DNA from: Bacteroidetes bacterium UBA4416
GTDB taxonomy: Bacteria; Bacteroidota; Bacteroidia; B-17B0; Aurantibacillaceae
Direction of reading: 5' to 3'
Assembly: GCA_002390745.1 (NCBI GenBank)
Contig: DGQK01000074.1
Span: 1-64,000, forward strand
DNA: 64,000 nt
Shown here: piece after piece, positions 27,757-37,246 of the stretch
How the letters are laid out: every line of letters begins with the position of its first letter
Position numbering within the stretch: position 1 is the first letter of the stretch
Notes under the pieces: generated by a model
Database searches by the model: none
Seen by the model: only the letters and a program-made list of their open reading frames with translations
Told to the model about the DNA's origin: nothing
Program-made: the position numbers and the translations under genes

Positions 27757-28959
27757 TTATTGTGGGATTCTGATGGTAAATAGGGTTCCTTTGGTTTCCT
27801 CGCTGTCAAAATGAACGGAGCCATCCATAAGCTCGGCGTATTTCGCAACAATGCTCAGCCCCAGGCCGGTTCCCTGGATGTGTGTGGCATTGTGGCCCCT
27901 GAAAAAGCGACCGAACAAATGCTTCTGGTCTTCTTTGGGGATTCCTATGCCGTGGTCGCGTACAGAGATTTCAAAGGAATGCCCGCTCAACGCGGAATTC
28001 ACTTCTATGGCACCGCCTTCCGGCGAGAATTTAATCGCATTGGAAATCAGGTTGAATAACACATTCCTGAAAATTTTCGGATCGAGAGATGCCGTTTCCG
28101 GGCCGCTGTGCTGATACGTTATGTGCTGGCCGCCGGAAGCCATCAGCTGCATCTCCGAAATAATACCTGAGATAAAGTCCTTCACTTGGATCCTTTCCGG
28201 AAGATGCTCTATACGCCCCTCCTCCAACCTGCTCACCGACAGAAAATCATTGAGGATATCCGTCAGGTTATTGATCGAGGTCTTGATCTTAGTGACATGC
28301 TTGTTTTGATTTTGCACATCATTCTGCTCGCCGTACTTCTTAACCAGGGAGAGCGAAGACATCATGGTGGTCAGCGGGGTCCTGAATTCGTGAGAGGCCA
28401 TAGACACAAACCTTGATTTGAGCTCATTCAGTTCTTTCTCCTTTTGCAGGGCGAAGTGAAGGTCCTTCTTTGTCTTCTCCAGCTCCTGTATCGCCTCTTC
28501 AAGGATCATGGTCCTGTTCTTCACCTGCCTTTCCAGCTCTACGGAATAATCCTTGAGCCGTTCTTCGGCCTGCTTTCGCATGGTAATATCAATGATAAAA
28601 GCTACCACAAACCTTCCTTCTGAAGTCGTATAAGGGCTCAGGCTTATTTCTACCGGCAGCTCTGTGCCATCCTTCCGCAGGCCATAAAGCTCCATACCCG
28701 CCCCCATTGCCCGTGCATGCGGGTTCTTGTTATACCGGTCGCGGTGCTGCGTATGCGCCGAAAAACGTTGAGGGATCAGCGCTTCTATCTTTTTCCCCAA
28801 CAGTTCACCCGGCTCATAGCGGAAAAGCTTCTCCGCACTGGGATTGATATTGATAATTTCGCCCTTTTCATTCGTGATCAGAATTCCTTCCGTCGCATAA
28901 AGAAAAAGGGCATCCATGCCTTCCTTACTTTGCATTTTATAGACGCTGTATGTATTCAT
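27757..28959 (-). CDS. PAS sensor histidine kinase, FixL-like arrangement
   Basis: 400 aa from ATG 28959; a GTG at 28983 would add eight residues. The PAS domain (about 14-125) has GILITNEKGEIININPSAE, His69 and His72 in AHTQHRDRY, and ELYGLRKDGTELPVEI. A coiled linker, HisKA box SHEFRTPLTTMM and a HATPase domain (NAIKFSPEGG, GIGIPKEDQ, GTGLGLSI) follow. No membrane segment, so it is cytoplasmic. The PAS pattern is like that of FixL, where a nearby His binds haem, but many non-haem PAS domains share it. It presumably phosphorylates the receiver-Crp protein downstream. Confidence 0.83.
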   Translation of the reverse strand: MNTYSVYKMQSKEGMDALFLYATEGILITNEKGEIININPSAEKLFRYEPGELLGKKIEALIPQRFSAHTQHRDRYNKNPHARAMGAGMELYGLRKDGTELPVEISLSPYTTSEGRFVVAFIIDITMRKQAEERLKDYSVELERQVKNRTMILEEAIQELEKTKKDLHFALQKEKELNELKSRFVSMASHEFRTPLTTMMSSLSLVKKYGEQNDVQNQNKHVTKIKTSINNLTDILNDFLSVSRLEEGRIEHLPERIQVKDFISGIISEMQLMASGGQHITYQHSGPETASLDPKIFRNVLFNLISNAIKFSPEGGAIEVNSALSGHSFEISVRDHGIGIPKEDQKHLFGRFFRGHNATHIQGTGLGLSIVAKYAELMDGSVHFDSEETKGTLFTIRIPQ

Positions 28960-29013
28960 GCGAAGGTACAAATTAATGAGCACGAAAATAAACGCTATTA
29001 TTTACGTGAAATA

Positions 29014-29025
29014 TGACAAAAGTCA
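29014..29025. promoter_or_regulatory. FNR/CRP-type operator dyad between kinase and cbb3 genes
   Basis: TGACAAAAGTCA, a perfect TGAC-N4-GTCA palindrome in the divergent intergenic region, 55 nt upstream of the kinase ATG and 124 nt before ccoI. It nearly repeats the site at 26637-26648. Confidence 0.55.
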
Positions 29026-29148
29026 GCCTGTTTCCTGACAGGGCTCAATAATAAACCGGAATATACCCAGGACCTTTGCTCCGGCAATCAGGATACATGC
29101 CCGGCCAAAGGCAAAGCTGTTGCACCCGGGCATTCCTGTGCAGGCCTT

Positions 29149-31626
29149 ATGTTACACAGTCCTGTTGAACAAAAAATGATCAAAGAACCCAATAGCCTGT
29201 TATTGTGCTACCACTGCGGCGAGCCTTGTGAAACAGAAACAATCCGGATAAACGATAAGGCATTCTGCTGCCAGGGTTGTAAAACCGTTTATGAAATTCT
29301 CAACAAAGTAGAACTGTGCGATTATTACAGCCTGGATAAGGCACCGGGGCTGACGCAGAGAAAACCGGTGCGCCCCGATAAATTCGCGTTCCTCGACGAT
29401 AAAGACCTGCAGGGAAAACTGATTAATTTTAAAGACGGACACCAGAGCCACGCGAGCTTTTACCTTCCGCAAATGCATTGCAGCTCATGCATCTGGCTGC
29501 TGGAACATCTCGGCAGGGTCGACAGCCACATCGTCCGCTCACAGGTCAATTTCCTGAAAAAGGAAGTGAGCGTGGTGTTCGACCATGAACACTGCTCTCT
29601 GCGAAAAGTAGCCGAGCTCCTTACCATGATTGGCTATGAACCGCACTTCAGCCTCCATAACCTGGCGGCCAAACCTTCTGCAACTTACGACAAAAGCAGG
29701 ATCTACAAGATTGGCATTACGGGCTTCTGCTTTGGCAACATCATGCTTCTGAGCTTTCCGGAATACTTTTCCCTGGGCAATATGACGGAGAGCAACCTGC
29801 AGAAACTGTTCTCCTTCCTGATCCTTTTATTATCGCTTCCTGTTTTTTTCTACGGAGCTTCCGACTTTTTTATCTCCGCCTGGAAAGGTATCCGGCAGCG
29901 CATCCTGAATATCGACGCACCTATTGCCCTGGCTATCCTCATTACTTTCGGGCGAAGCCTTTACGAGATCCTATCGCATAGCGGCGCGGGGTACATGGAC
30001 TCGATGAGCGGCATTGTTTTTTTCATGCTGCTGGGGCGTTTTTTCCAGGACAAAACCTACAACACCATGGCCTTCAACAGAGATTACACCTCTTACTTTC
30101 CTTTAGGCGTTACCGTTTTGGAGGAAGGAGGCCGTGAACGACAGATCCCCGTCTCAGAATTAAAAACGGGACATCGTATGAAAGTACACAGCGGCGAGAT
30201 CATCCCCGCCGACTGCATCCTGTTTCTTGGCAAAGGCATGATCGATTACAGCTTTGTTTCAGGTGAAGCCATGCCTGTGGAAAAGCACATCGGCGAAATT
30301 ATTTATGCCGGCGGCAAGCAGATGGGCGGTGCCCTGGAGCTGGAAGTGGTAAAGGATGTATCGCAGAGCTATCTGACACAACTGTGGAACAACGACGCGT
30401 TCAGCAACGACGAGGAAAAAAGCACATCCTATATCCATGCGCTCAGCCGGTACTTTACGCTGATCCTGTTTTCCGTTGCCACGGCGGCAGCTTTCTACTG
30501 GCAGATGCATGACCCGTCGCGGGTATGGGGCGCTGTCACCGCTGTGCTTATTGTAGCCTGCCCTTGTGCTCTTCTGCTCTCGGCAACCTTTACCAATGGC
30601 AATATGCTGCGGATCCTCCAGAAATACGGTTTCTATGCGCGCCATGCCAGCGTCATCGAGCAGATACCACGGGCCGATACCATCGTATTCGATAAAACCG
30701 GAACCATCACGCTGCAACGAGGCAAATCGTCCATCATTTATACCGGCAAGCCTCTGCCGGCAGAGGCCCAGCAAATGATACGCTCGCTGGCCGGACAATC
30801 GGGGCATCCGCTCAGCAAGGCCATCATACAATCCCTGCCATTCTCCAAAATGCTGCCTGTAAAGCACTATAAAGAGATCCCCGGCCACGGCCTGAAAGGT
30901 TACATTCTTGACCGGGAAGTCATGATGGGGTCAGCAGATTTTGTGCAGGATAAAAAAAATACGTCGATGCCAGGAAGCCATGTGTATGTAAAGATCGACG
31001 GCGAGATTGCCGGGTACTACAGCATTGGCACAAGCTACCGGGAAGGGCTTTCGGGGCTTCTGAAAAAACTGCGCAGCAAATACAGGATCGCCTTATTATC
31101 GGGCGACAATAACTCCGAATATAACAGGCTGAAATCCTGGTTCAATGAAGGCCTCCTGTTTGGCCAGTCGCCACAGGACAAGCTGGATTATATACATTCT
31201 CTGCAACAGGACGGCCACAAGGTGATCATGATCGGCGACGGCCTCAACGATGCCGGAGCCTTAAAGCAAAGTGATGTGGGAATCGCTGTGTCCGATAATG
31301 TCAATAATTTTTCACCGGCCTGCGATGTGATCATGAAGGGAGAAAGCCTTGGCTACCTGGATACCCTGCTGGCCTATTGCAAAAAGAACAGGCAGATCAT
31401 CAACCTCAGCTTTGTGATCTCTATCATTTACAACCTCATCGGCCTGTACTTCGCCGTGAGGGGAGAGCTAAGGCCCGTGATTGCCGCCATCCTCATGCCC
31501 ATCAGCTCGGTGAGCATTGTACTGTTCACCACCGGCATGAGCTCGCTGTTCGCCATGAAACTGAAAAAGACGGCCTCAACATTACAGAAGCATTCAAAAA
31601 CTGATAAAGATCATACCTCTGATTGA
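29149..31626 (+). CDS. ccoI: CcoI/FixI-type copper P1B-ATPase for cbb3 oxidase
   Basis: 825 aa (ATG 29149; ATG 29176 is equally plausible). A Cys-rich N-terminal domain CYHCGEPC / CCQGCKTVYE is typical of FixI, and a heavy-metal domain with CSSCIWLLEHL follows. Transport helices include the CPC motif in ACPCALLLS. The phosphorylation site is DKTGT and the hinge is MIGDGLNDAGAL. By family it delivers copper to the CcoN subunit during assembly of cbb3 oxidase. It heads the plus-strand oxidase cluster downstream of the FNR-like dyad. Confidence 0.92.
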   Translation: MLHSPVEQKMIKEPNSLLLCYHCGEPCETETIRINDKAFCCQGCKTVYEILNKVELCDYYSLDKAPGLTQRKPVRPDKFAFLDDKDLQGKLINFKDGHQSHASFYLPQMHCSSCIWLLEHLGRVDSHIVRSQVNFLKKEVSVVFDHEHCSLRKVAELLTMIGYEPHFSLHNLAAKPSATYDKSRIYKIGITGFCFGNIMLLSFPEYFSLGNMTESNLQKLFSFLILLLSLPVFFYGASDFFISAWKGIRQRILNIDAPIALAILITFGRSLYEILSHSGAGYMDSMSGIVFFMLLGRFFQDKTYNTMAFNRDYTSYFPLGVTVLEEGGRERQIPVSELKTGHRMKVHSGEIIPADCILFLGKGMIDYSFVSGEAMPVEKHIGEIIYAGGKQMGGALELEVVKDVSQSYLTQLWNNDAFSNDEEKSTSYIHALSRYFTLILFSVATAAAFYWQMHDPSRVWGAVTAVLIVACPCALLLSATFTNGNMLRILQKYGFYARHASVIEQIPRADTIVFDKTGTITLQRGKSSIIYTGKPLPAEAQQMIRSLAGQSGHPLSKAIIQSLPFSKMLPVKHYKEIPGHGLKGYILDREVMMGSADFVQDKKNTSMPGSHVYVKIDGEIAGYYSIGTSYREGLSGLLKKLRSKYRIALLSGDNNSEYNRLKSWFNEGLLFGQSPQDKLDYIHSLQQDGHKVIMIGDGLNDAGALKQSDVGIAVSDNVNNFSPACDVIMKGESLGYLDTLLAYCKKNRQIINLSFVISIIYNLIGLYFAVRGELRPVIAAILMPISSVSIVLFTTGMSSLFAMKLKKTASTLQKHSKTDKDHTSD

Positions 31627-31676
31627 CTCTTCTCAGAGTCCGTCAACACACACCAAAGTACTTTTGAGCATTCAAT

Positions 31677-31862
31677 ATGAGCGTCATTATTATACTCATT
31701 TCCGCCAGTCTCCTGATCGCCCTGGGATTTTTGATTGCCTTCATCTGGTCTGTAAAAACGAATCAGTATGAAGACGATTATACCCCTTCGGTGCGGATGC
31801 TGTTTGAAAACGACACCAAACAAATACCTGACGAAGAAGAAAAACAACAACCAAACACTTAA
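31677..31862 (+). CDS. ccoS: CcoS-like cbb3 oxidase maturation protein
   Basis: 61 aa. One membrane segment (about 3-24) is followed by FIWSVKTNQYEDDYTPSVRML, seen here as the core SVKTNQYEDD, and an acidic tail. Length, topology and the position between ccoI and ccoN are diagnostic of CcoS, which is needed for cofactor insertion into CcoN. Confidence 0.88.
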   Translation: MSVIIILISASLLIALGFLIAFIWSVKTNQYEDDYTPSVRMLFENDTKQIPDEEEKQQPNT

Positions 31863-31867
31863 ACCCT

Positions 31868-33997
31868 ATGGAGCTACAAAAATTTCAGTATGACAACAAA
31901 ATCGTAAAGTGGTTTGCTTACGCCACCATGTTCTGGGGCGTGGTAGGAATGATCGCGGGGCTGCTCGCTGCCCTTCAACTGGCTATTCCTGCCCTGAACA
32001 TGGAGTTACCTTACACCACCTTTGGCCGCGTCCGCCCTATTCACACCAATGCCGTGATCTTTGCCTTTGTAGGGAACGGTATTTTTATGGGTGTGTATTA
32101 TTCCCTGCAACGCCTGCTGAAAACGCGCATGTTCAGCGACCTCCTGAGCAAGGTGCATTTTTATGGCTGGCAGCTCATCATCGTTCTGGCCGCTATTTCA
32201 CTCGCCCTTGGAAAAACCACAGGCAAGGAGTATGCGGAACTTGAATGGCCGATCGATATTCTGATCACTATTGTATGGGTTGTTTTCGGCTGGAATATGT
32301 TCGGAACCATCATCCGCCGCCGCGAGCGCCATTTGTATGTAGCCATCTGGTTTTACATTGCCACCTTTGTAACCGTTGCCATGCTGCATATTGTGAACTC
32401 GATCGAGATCCCGGTTTCGTTCTGGAAATCCTATTCCTGGTATGCCGGCGTTCAGGATGCCCTGGTGCAGTGGTGGTACGGGCACAATGCCGTGGCCTTC
32501 TTCCTGACGACGCCATACCTGGGCCTGATGTATTACTTCCTGCCTAAAGCCGCCAACCGGCCTGTGTATTCCTACCGCTTGTCCATCATCCATTTCTGGT
32601 CCCTCATTTTTATTTACATCTGGGCCGGGCCTCACCACCTGCTTTATACAGCAGTGCCCGACTGGGCGCAGTCGCTGGGCGTTGTTTTCTCCCTGATGCT
32701 CATCGCTCCATCCTGGGGTGGTATGATCAACGGCCTGCTTACCCTTCGCGGTGCCTGGGATAAAGTGCGCGAGGAAGTGGTATTGAAATTCATGGTAGTG
32801 GCTGTAACGGCCTACGGTATGGCAACTTTTGAAGGGCCAATGCTTTCGCTTAAGAATGTCAGCGCAATCGCACACTACACCGACTGGATCGTTGCACACG
32901 TGCACGTTGGCGCCCTTGGCTGGAACGGCTTCCTGACCTTCGGTATCCTGTACTGGCTCATCCCGAAACTTTTCCGCACGGAGCTGTACTCCAAAAAACT
33001 GGCGAACATGCATTTCTGGATCGGCACTCTGGGAATCGTTCTCTACGCGATTCCGATGTACTGGAGCGGCATCATGCAAAGCCTTATGTGGAAAGAGTTT
33101 ACCCCTGAAGGGCAACTAAAATGGCAGTTCATGGACACCGTTACTAAAATGATCCCTTTCTACATTACCAGGGCGATTGGCGGAACGCTTTATCTGACTG
33201 GCGCTGTGATCATGGTATACAACATCGTTAAAACGATCAAAGCCGGCTCTTTCCTTGCCAATGAAAATGCAGAAGCCCCTGCCCTGGAAAAAGTTTACAA
33301 CACACACGGCAAAGAGCACTGGCACCGCTGGATCGAACGTAAGCCTGTACAGATGATGATTGTGAGCCTTGTAGTCGTTGCCATCGGCGGCATCATTGAA
33401 TTCGTGCCGACCTTCCTTGTCAAATCCAATATCCCTACCATTGCCAGTGTCAAACCTTATACTCCGCTCGAACTTCACGGAAGAGACATTTATGTACGGG
33501 AAGGCTGCTATACCTGCCACTCGCAGATGATCAGGCCTTTCAGAAGCGAAACAGCGCGCTACGGCGAGTATTCCAAAGCCGGTGAATTTGTGTACGACCA
33601 CCCTTTCCAGTGGGGAAGCAAGCGTACGGGGCCGGACCTGGCGCGCCTTGGCGGCAAATATCCCGATAGCTGGCATTACAACCACATGCTCGACCCTACC
33701 TCCATGTCGCCGGGCTCTATCATGCCGCCTTACCCGTGGTTGTTCGACGACCAGATCGATGTATCCTCTACGGTAGCAAAAATCAAAGCGATGAAACGCC
33801 TCGGTGTTCCTTACCCTGAAAACTATGAGCATGTAGCTGCTGCCGATATGGAAAAACAGGCCAAGCTGATCACAGAAAGCCTCGGAAAAGACGGCATCAG
33901 CATCCTTCCGGACAGGGAGGTGGTAGCACTGATCGCTTACCTGCAGCGCCTGGGAACCGACATCAAGCACGAAGCAAAAAAAGACACCCTTAAGTAG
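31868..33997 (+). CDS. ccoNO: cbb3 cytochrome c oxidase, fused subunits I and II (CcoN-CcoO)
   Basis: 709 aa. The CcoN part (about 1-475) has some 12 helices and the metal-binding His residues, for example PIHTNAVIFAF, WWYGHNAVAFF and HVHVGALGWNG. The CcoO part (about 495-709) has a single helix and one c-type haem site at Cys547-x-x-Cys550-His551, with a distal Met in SIMPPYPWL. It reduces O2 at high affinity and pumps protons in the inner membrane. Fusion of the two subunits into one chain is typical of Bacteroidota. The start is 5 nt after ccoS. Confidence 0.93.
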   Translation: MELQKFQYDNKIVKWFAYATMFWGVVGMIAGLLAALQLAIPALNMELPYTTFGRVRPIHTNAVIFAFVGNGIFMGVYYSLQRLLKTRMFSDLLSKVHFYGWQLIIVLAAISLALGKTTGKEYAELEWPIDILITIVWVVFGWNMFGTIIRRRERHLYVAIWFYIATFVTVAMLHIVNSIEIPVSFWKSYSWYAGVQDALVQWWYGHNAVAFFLTTPYLGLMYYFLPKAANRPVYSYRLSIIHFWSLIFIYIWAGPHHLLYTAVPDWAQSLGVVFSLMLIAPSWGGMINGLLTLRGAWDKVREEVVLKFMVVAVTAYGMATFEGPMLSLKNVSAIAHYTDWIVAHVHVGALGWNGFLTFGILYWLIPKLFRTELYSKKLANMHFWIGTLGIVLYAIPMYWSGIMQSLMWKEFTPEGQLKWQFMDTVTKMIPFYITRAIGGTLYLTGAVIMVYNIVKTIKAGSFLANENAEAPALEKVYNTHGKEHWHRWIERKPVQMMIVSLVVVAIGGIIEFVPTFLVKSNIPTIASVKPYTPLELHGRDIYVREGCYTCHSQMIRPFRSETARYGEYSKAGEFVYDHPFQWGSKRTGPDLARLGGKYPDSWHYNHMLDPTSMSPGSIMPPYPWLFDDQIDVSSTVAKIKAMKRLGVPYPENYEHVAAADMEKQAKLITESLGKDGISILPDREVVALIAYLQRLGTDIKHEAKKDTLK

Positions 33998-34023
33998 CCT
34001 TAACTCTCTAAAAACAACGCATT

Positions 34024-34236
34024 ATGAAATTCATCAATTATCTAGAAAGCATGACGGGCGTAGGCATCTACCCGCTCAGTTCTCTCCTGATCTTCTTCCT
34101 CTTCTTTGCCGGCGTCATGGTATACGTGATCAAAGGGAGAAAGGAATATTTCGACATGCTTTCCCAGCTTCCGCTTTCCTCCAGACAAAAAGATCAATCC
34201 ACACCAAATACTACCGTTTATGATGAGGCACACTAA
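34024..34236 (+). CDS. ccoQ: CcoQ-like small subunit of cbb3 oxidase
   Basis: 70 aa. One hydrophobic segment (about 15-37) is followed by the charged KGRKEYFDMLSQLPL. Position between CcoNO and CcoP and the size fit FixQ/CcoQ, which stabilises the CcoP interaction. The sequence itself is short and not strongly diagnostic. The 3' end overlaps ccoP by 17 nt. Confidence 0.8.
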   Translation: MKFINYLESMTGVGIYPLSSLLIFFLFFAGVMVYVIKGRKEYFDMLSQLPLSSRQKDQSTPNTTVYDEAH

Positions 34237-35383
34237 AAACAAGGCCATCGCCGCAGGCTTACTGCTACTTCCTGTCTTTGGCTTCGCCCAGGAAGCCGGC
34301 TCTGCGCCGGACCACACAAGCTATTTTTCAAACGCCCTTTTCAATGCCTTGCTGGTGCTGATCATCGCCCTGCTCATTGTGATCATTGCCCTGGGCCAAA
34401 CACTCAGGAATATTGCAGGGAGCGACTACCTGATCGACAAGGCAAAGGAAAAAGATGAAAAAAACAAGCATCAGGATACCATCAGGAACGCAGGGCTTAT
34501 GCTCCTGCTCTTCTCAGGCCTGAGCATGGAGGCGCAAAACGCCCAGGCTTCCGCCGACAGCTGGCGGATTGGCGGCCTGGACATGCTCACGTTCTACAGC
34601 ATGATCGCATTCATCGTGCTTGAGGTGATCCTTATCATCATCCTGTACAGACTGATCACGGGCTTTATCAAGCCAGAACTGCGGGCATCCGTTCAGGCAT
34701 CTAAACCAAAAGAAAAAACCATCTTCGAGAAGCTGAATGCTTCCGTGGATATAGAGAAGGAGCACGATATTATCCTTGACCATGATTACGATGGCATCCG
34801 GGAGCTGGACAACGATCTCCCGCCATGGTGGAAATACGGTTTTTACCTGACGATTACCATTGCCGTTATTTACCTGATCAACTTCCACATTACCGGCACA
34901 GGCGACTTGCAGACAGAGGAGTACCGCAAAGCGATCGCACAGGCCAAAGCCGACGTGGCAGAATACATGAAAAATGCCGCCAACAATGTGGATGAAACAA
35001 ATGTGAAGCAGCTGGAAGGCGCCGACATCGAAAGTGGCAAAGAACTTTTCATCGCCAACTGTGCTGCCTGTCATGGAAAAGCCGGACAGGGATCGGTAGG
35101 ACCGAACCTGACGGATGCTTACTGGCTGCATGGTGGATCGCTCGCCGATATTTTCAAAACGGTAAAATACGGCTGGGTCGACAAGGGCATGAAGTCATGG
35201 AAGGAAGACCTTTCCCCGATGCAGATTGCACAAATCTCGAGCTTCATCAGAACGCTGGCAGGCACCAATCCTCCCGACGGAAAATCACCACAGGGAGACC
35301 TTTACCAGGAGAATGCGGCGCCAGCCGACTCCTTAGCCCTGACCAAAGATACCCTGGCAGTAAAAGCCGATTCTCTTAAATAA
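34220..35383 (+). CDS. ccoP: CcoP subunit of cbb3 oxidase, single haem c
   Basis: 387 aa. The N-terminal half holds a signal-like helix and about three further hydrophobic segments. The family segment DGIRELDNDLPPWW precedes the last helix. A cytochrome c domain follows with one CxxCH, Cys281-Ala-Ala-Cys284-His285, and a GPNLTD loop. Classical CcoP carries two haems; only one site is present. A Pro/Ala-rich tail ends the protein. It passes electrons to CcoO. It overlaps ccoQ, and ccoG follows after 9 nt. Confidence 0.9.
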   Translation: MMRHTKNKAIAAGLLLLPVFGFAQEAGSAPDHTSYFSNALFNALLVLIIALLIVIIALGQTLRNIAGSDYLIDKAKEKDEKNKHQDTIRNAGLMLLLFSGLSMEAQNAQASADSWRIGGLDMLTFYSMIAFIVLEVILIIILYRLITGFIKPELRASVQASKPKEKTIFEKLNASVDIEKEHDIILDHDYDGIRELDNDLPPWWKYGFYLTITIAVIYLINFHITGTGDLQTEEYRKAIAQAKADVAEYMKNAANNVDETNVKQLEGADIESGKELFIANCAACHGKAGQGSVGPNLTDAYWLHGGSLADIFKTVKYGWVDKGMKSWKEDLSPMQIAQISSFIRTLAGTNPPDGKSPQGDLYQENAAPADSLALTKDTLAVKADSLK

Positions 35384-35392
35384 ATAAAAAGC

Positions 35393-36796
35393 ATGGAACA
35401 TACCGGGCATACAGAAGATTCATTCCGCGATCACATTGCTACCGTTGATGAAAACGGCAAGCGAAAATGGGTCTTTCCGCTTAAGCCTTCCGGACGGCTG
35501 TACGATTATCGCAAGTATTTAAGCTATGTATACCTGCTTGTTTTCTTTGGGCTCCCTTTTATCAAGGTGCATGGCGAGCCCCTCTTCATGGTCAATATCC
35601 TGGAGCGGAAGTTCATCCTCTTCGGCATGATCTTCTGGCCCCAGGATTTTTTCATCTTCGGAGTTGGCATGCTCATCTTCATTGTATTCATCGCACTGTT
35701 CACCGTCATCTTCGGACGTGTGTTCTGCGGCTGGGTTTGCCCGCAAACCATTTTCATGGAAATGCTTTTCCGGAGGATCGAATACCGGATCGACGGCGAT
35801 GCCCCACATCAGAAGGCATTGGCGCAGGCTCCCTGGAACCGCACGAAGATCATTAAACGGGTTACCAAGTACAGCCTCTTCTTCCTGCTGTCCTTCCTGA
35901 TTGCCAATACGTTCCTGGCATACATCATAGGCATGGACGAGCTGATCAGGATTGCTACCGAACCGATGGGGCAGCATATCGGCGGACTCATCGCCATCCT
36001 GATTTTCACCTGCGTGTTCTTCTTCGTGTACTCCTGGTTTAGGGAACAGGTCTGCATCATCGTCTGCCCTTATGGCCGTATGCAAGGCGTACTCCTTGAC
36101 AAAGATTCGATGATTGTGGCTTACGACTATGTCCGTGGAGAAGATCGCCACAAATTCAAAAAGAATGAAGTAAGAACCGGCGGCGACTGTATTGATTGCA
36201 ACAAATGCGTCAAAGTATGTCCCACAGGCATCGATATCCGCAACGGCACCCAGCTCGAATGCATCAACTGCACGGCCTGCATTGATGCCTGCGATGAAAT
36301 GATGGATGCCGTAGGAATGGAGAAAGGACTGATCCGCTTTGCATCAGAAAGCGGTATTAAGAACAAGGTAAAGTTGTCTTTTACAACCCGTATGAAAGCA
36401 TATTCGGCGGTGCTCTTATTGCTGATCGGCGTGGAGAGTTTCCTGCTGCTGAGCCGCTCCGATTTCGACGCTACCGTTATCAGGGCCAAAGGCATGCTTT
36501 ACCAGGAGCAGCCTCAGGACAAGGTCAGCAACCTGTTTACCGTTAAACTGGTGAACAAAACCCGCGATGAGCTTCCCGTGAACCTGAAAATAGAGAATTT
36601 TCCGGGGGCAAGCATCGAAGTGATCGGTAAAGACCTGATCGTAAAAAAAGAAAGCATGACTCAGGGAAGCTTCTTTATTTTCCTTGATAAACGCGCTATC
36701 CACAAACGAAAAACAGAATTAAAAATCGGCATCTATAGCAATGGCAGGCTCGTGAAGACTGTCAAAACAAGCTTCTTCGGGCCGGTAACACATTAA
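35393..36796 (+). CDS. ccoG: CcoG/RdxA/FixG-type ferredoxin-like membrane protein
   Basis: 467 aa. It has about five membrane helices and the signature FCGWVCPQTIFMEMLFRR. Two 4Fe-4S binding sets CIDCNKCVKVCP and CINCTACIDAC follow, then a C-terminal IgG-like periplasmic domain (about 345-467). The family is a cupric reductase used in cbb3 maturation. It sits between ccoP and ccoH in the standard order. Confidence 0.92.
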   Translation: MEHTGHTEDSFRDHIATVDENGKRKWVFPLKPSGRLYDYRKYLSYVYLLVFFGLPFIKVHGEPLFMVNILERKFILFGMIFWPQDFFIFGVGMLIFIVFIALFTVIFGRVFCGWVCPQTIFMEMLFRRIEYRIDGDAPHQKALAQAPWNRTKIIKRVTKYSLFFLLSFLIANTFLAYIIGMDELIRIATEPMGQHIGGLIAILIFTCVFFFVYSWFREQVCIIVCPYGRMQGVLLDKDSMIVAYDYVRGEDRHKFKKNEVRTGGDCIDCNKCVKVCPTGIDIRNGTQLECINCTACIDACDEMMDAVGMEKGLIRFASESGIKNKVKLSFTTRMKAYSAVLLLLIGVESFLLLSRSDFDATVIRAKGMLYQEQPQDKVSNLFTVKLVNKTRDELPVNLKIENFPGASIEVIGKDLIVKKESMTQGSFFIFLDKRAIHKRKTELKIGIYSNGRLVKTVKTSFFGPVTH

Positions 36797-36808
36797 AAAA
36801 AGCACAAC

Positions 36809-37246
36809 ATGGTAAACTGGGGAATAAAAATAGCCGTTGTATATATTGGCTTCGTAGTGCTCATTACAAGCATGGTCATGATCAGTAGCTCGCACAAGGT
36901 AGACCTGGTAGCTAAAGATTATTATGAGCAGGAGCTGAACTACCAGCAGAAAATAGACGCGGTGAGCCGTGAGAAGCAGTTAAAGGAAACCATAGACTAC
37001 CGGCTTACGGCAAGCGGCATCCTGCTCCAGGCAGCTCCTTCCGGCATTTCCGGCAATTTTAAAGGAGAGGTGCTGCTTTTCCGTCCTTCTGATTCTTCCC
37101 TGGACCTGAAGCAGAAGCTCAGTTTCAACAGCAAGGGAGAACAGTTGATCCCAAAAACAGCACTTCAGAAGGGCGTTTATAAAATGTGCCTGTCCTGGGA
37201 AAACAATTCGGTTACTTATTACAAAGAACGTATCATTACGATCTGA
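36809..37246 (+). CDS. ccoH: CcoH/FixH-like protein
   Basis: 145 aa. One N-terminal membrane anchor (about 5-27) is followed by LVAKDYYEQELNYQQKID, the recognisable FixH segment, and a beta-rich periplasmic domain. It helps assemble the cbb3 complex. Its TGA stop overlaps the next ATG by 1 nt (TGATG). Confidence 0.88.
   Translation: MVNWGIKIAVVYIGFVVLITSMVMISSSHKVDLVAKDYYEQELNYQQKIDAVSREKQLKETIDYRLTASGILLQAAPSGISGNFKGEVLLFRPSDSSLDLKQKLSFNSKGEQLIPKTALQKGVYKMCLSWENNSVTYYKERIITI

Noticed and set aside
31625..31640. GACTCT-TCTC-AGAGTC hairpin between ccoI and ccoS
   Set aside because: Short stem without T-run inside a co-directional cluster; could be a processing site but nothing supports a specific role.
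32198..33115. 305-codon open minus-strand frame opposite ccoNO
   Set aside because: Antisense to a conserved oxidase gene; His/Gln-rich mirror composition.
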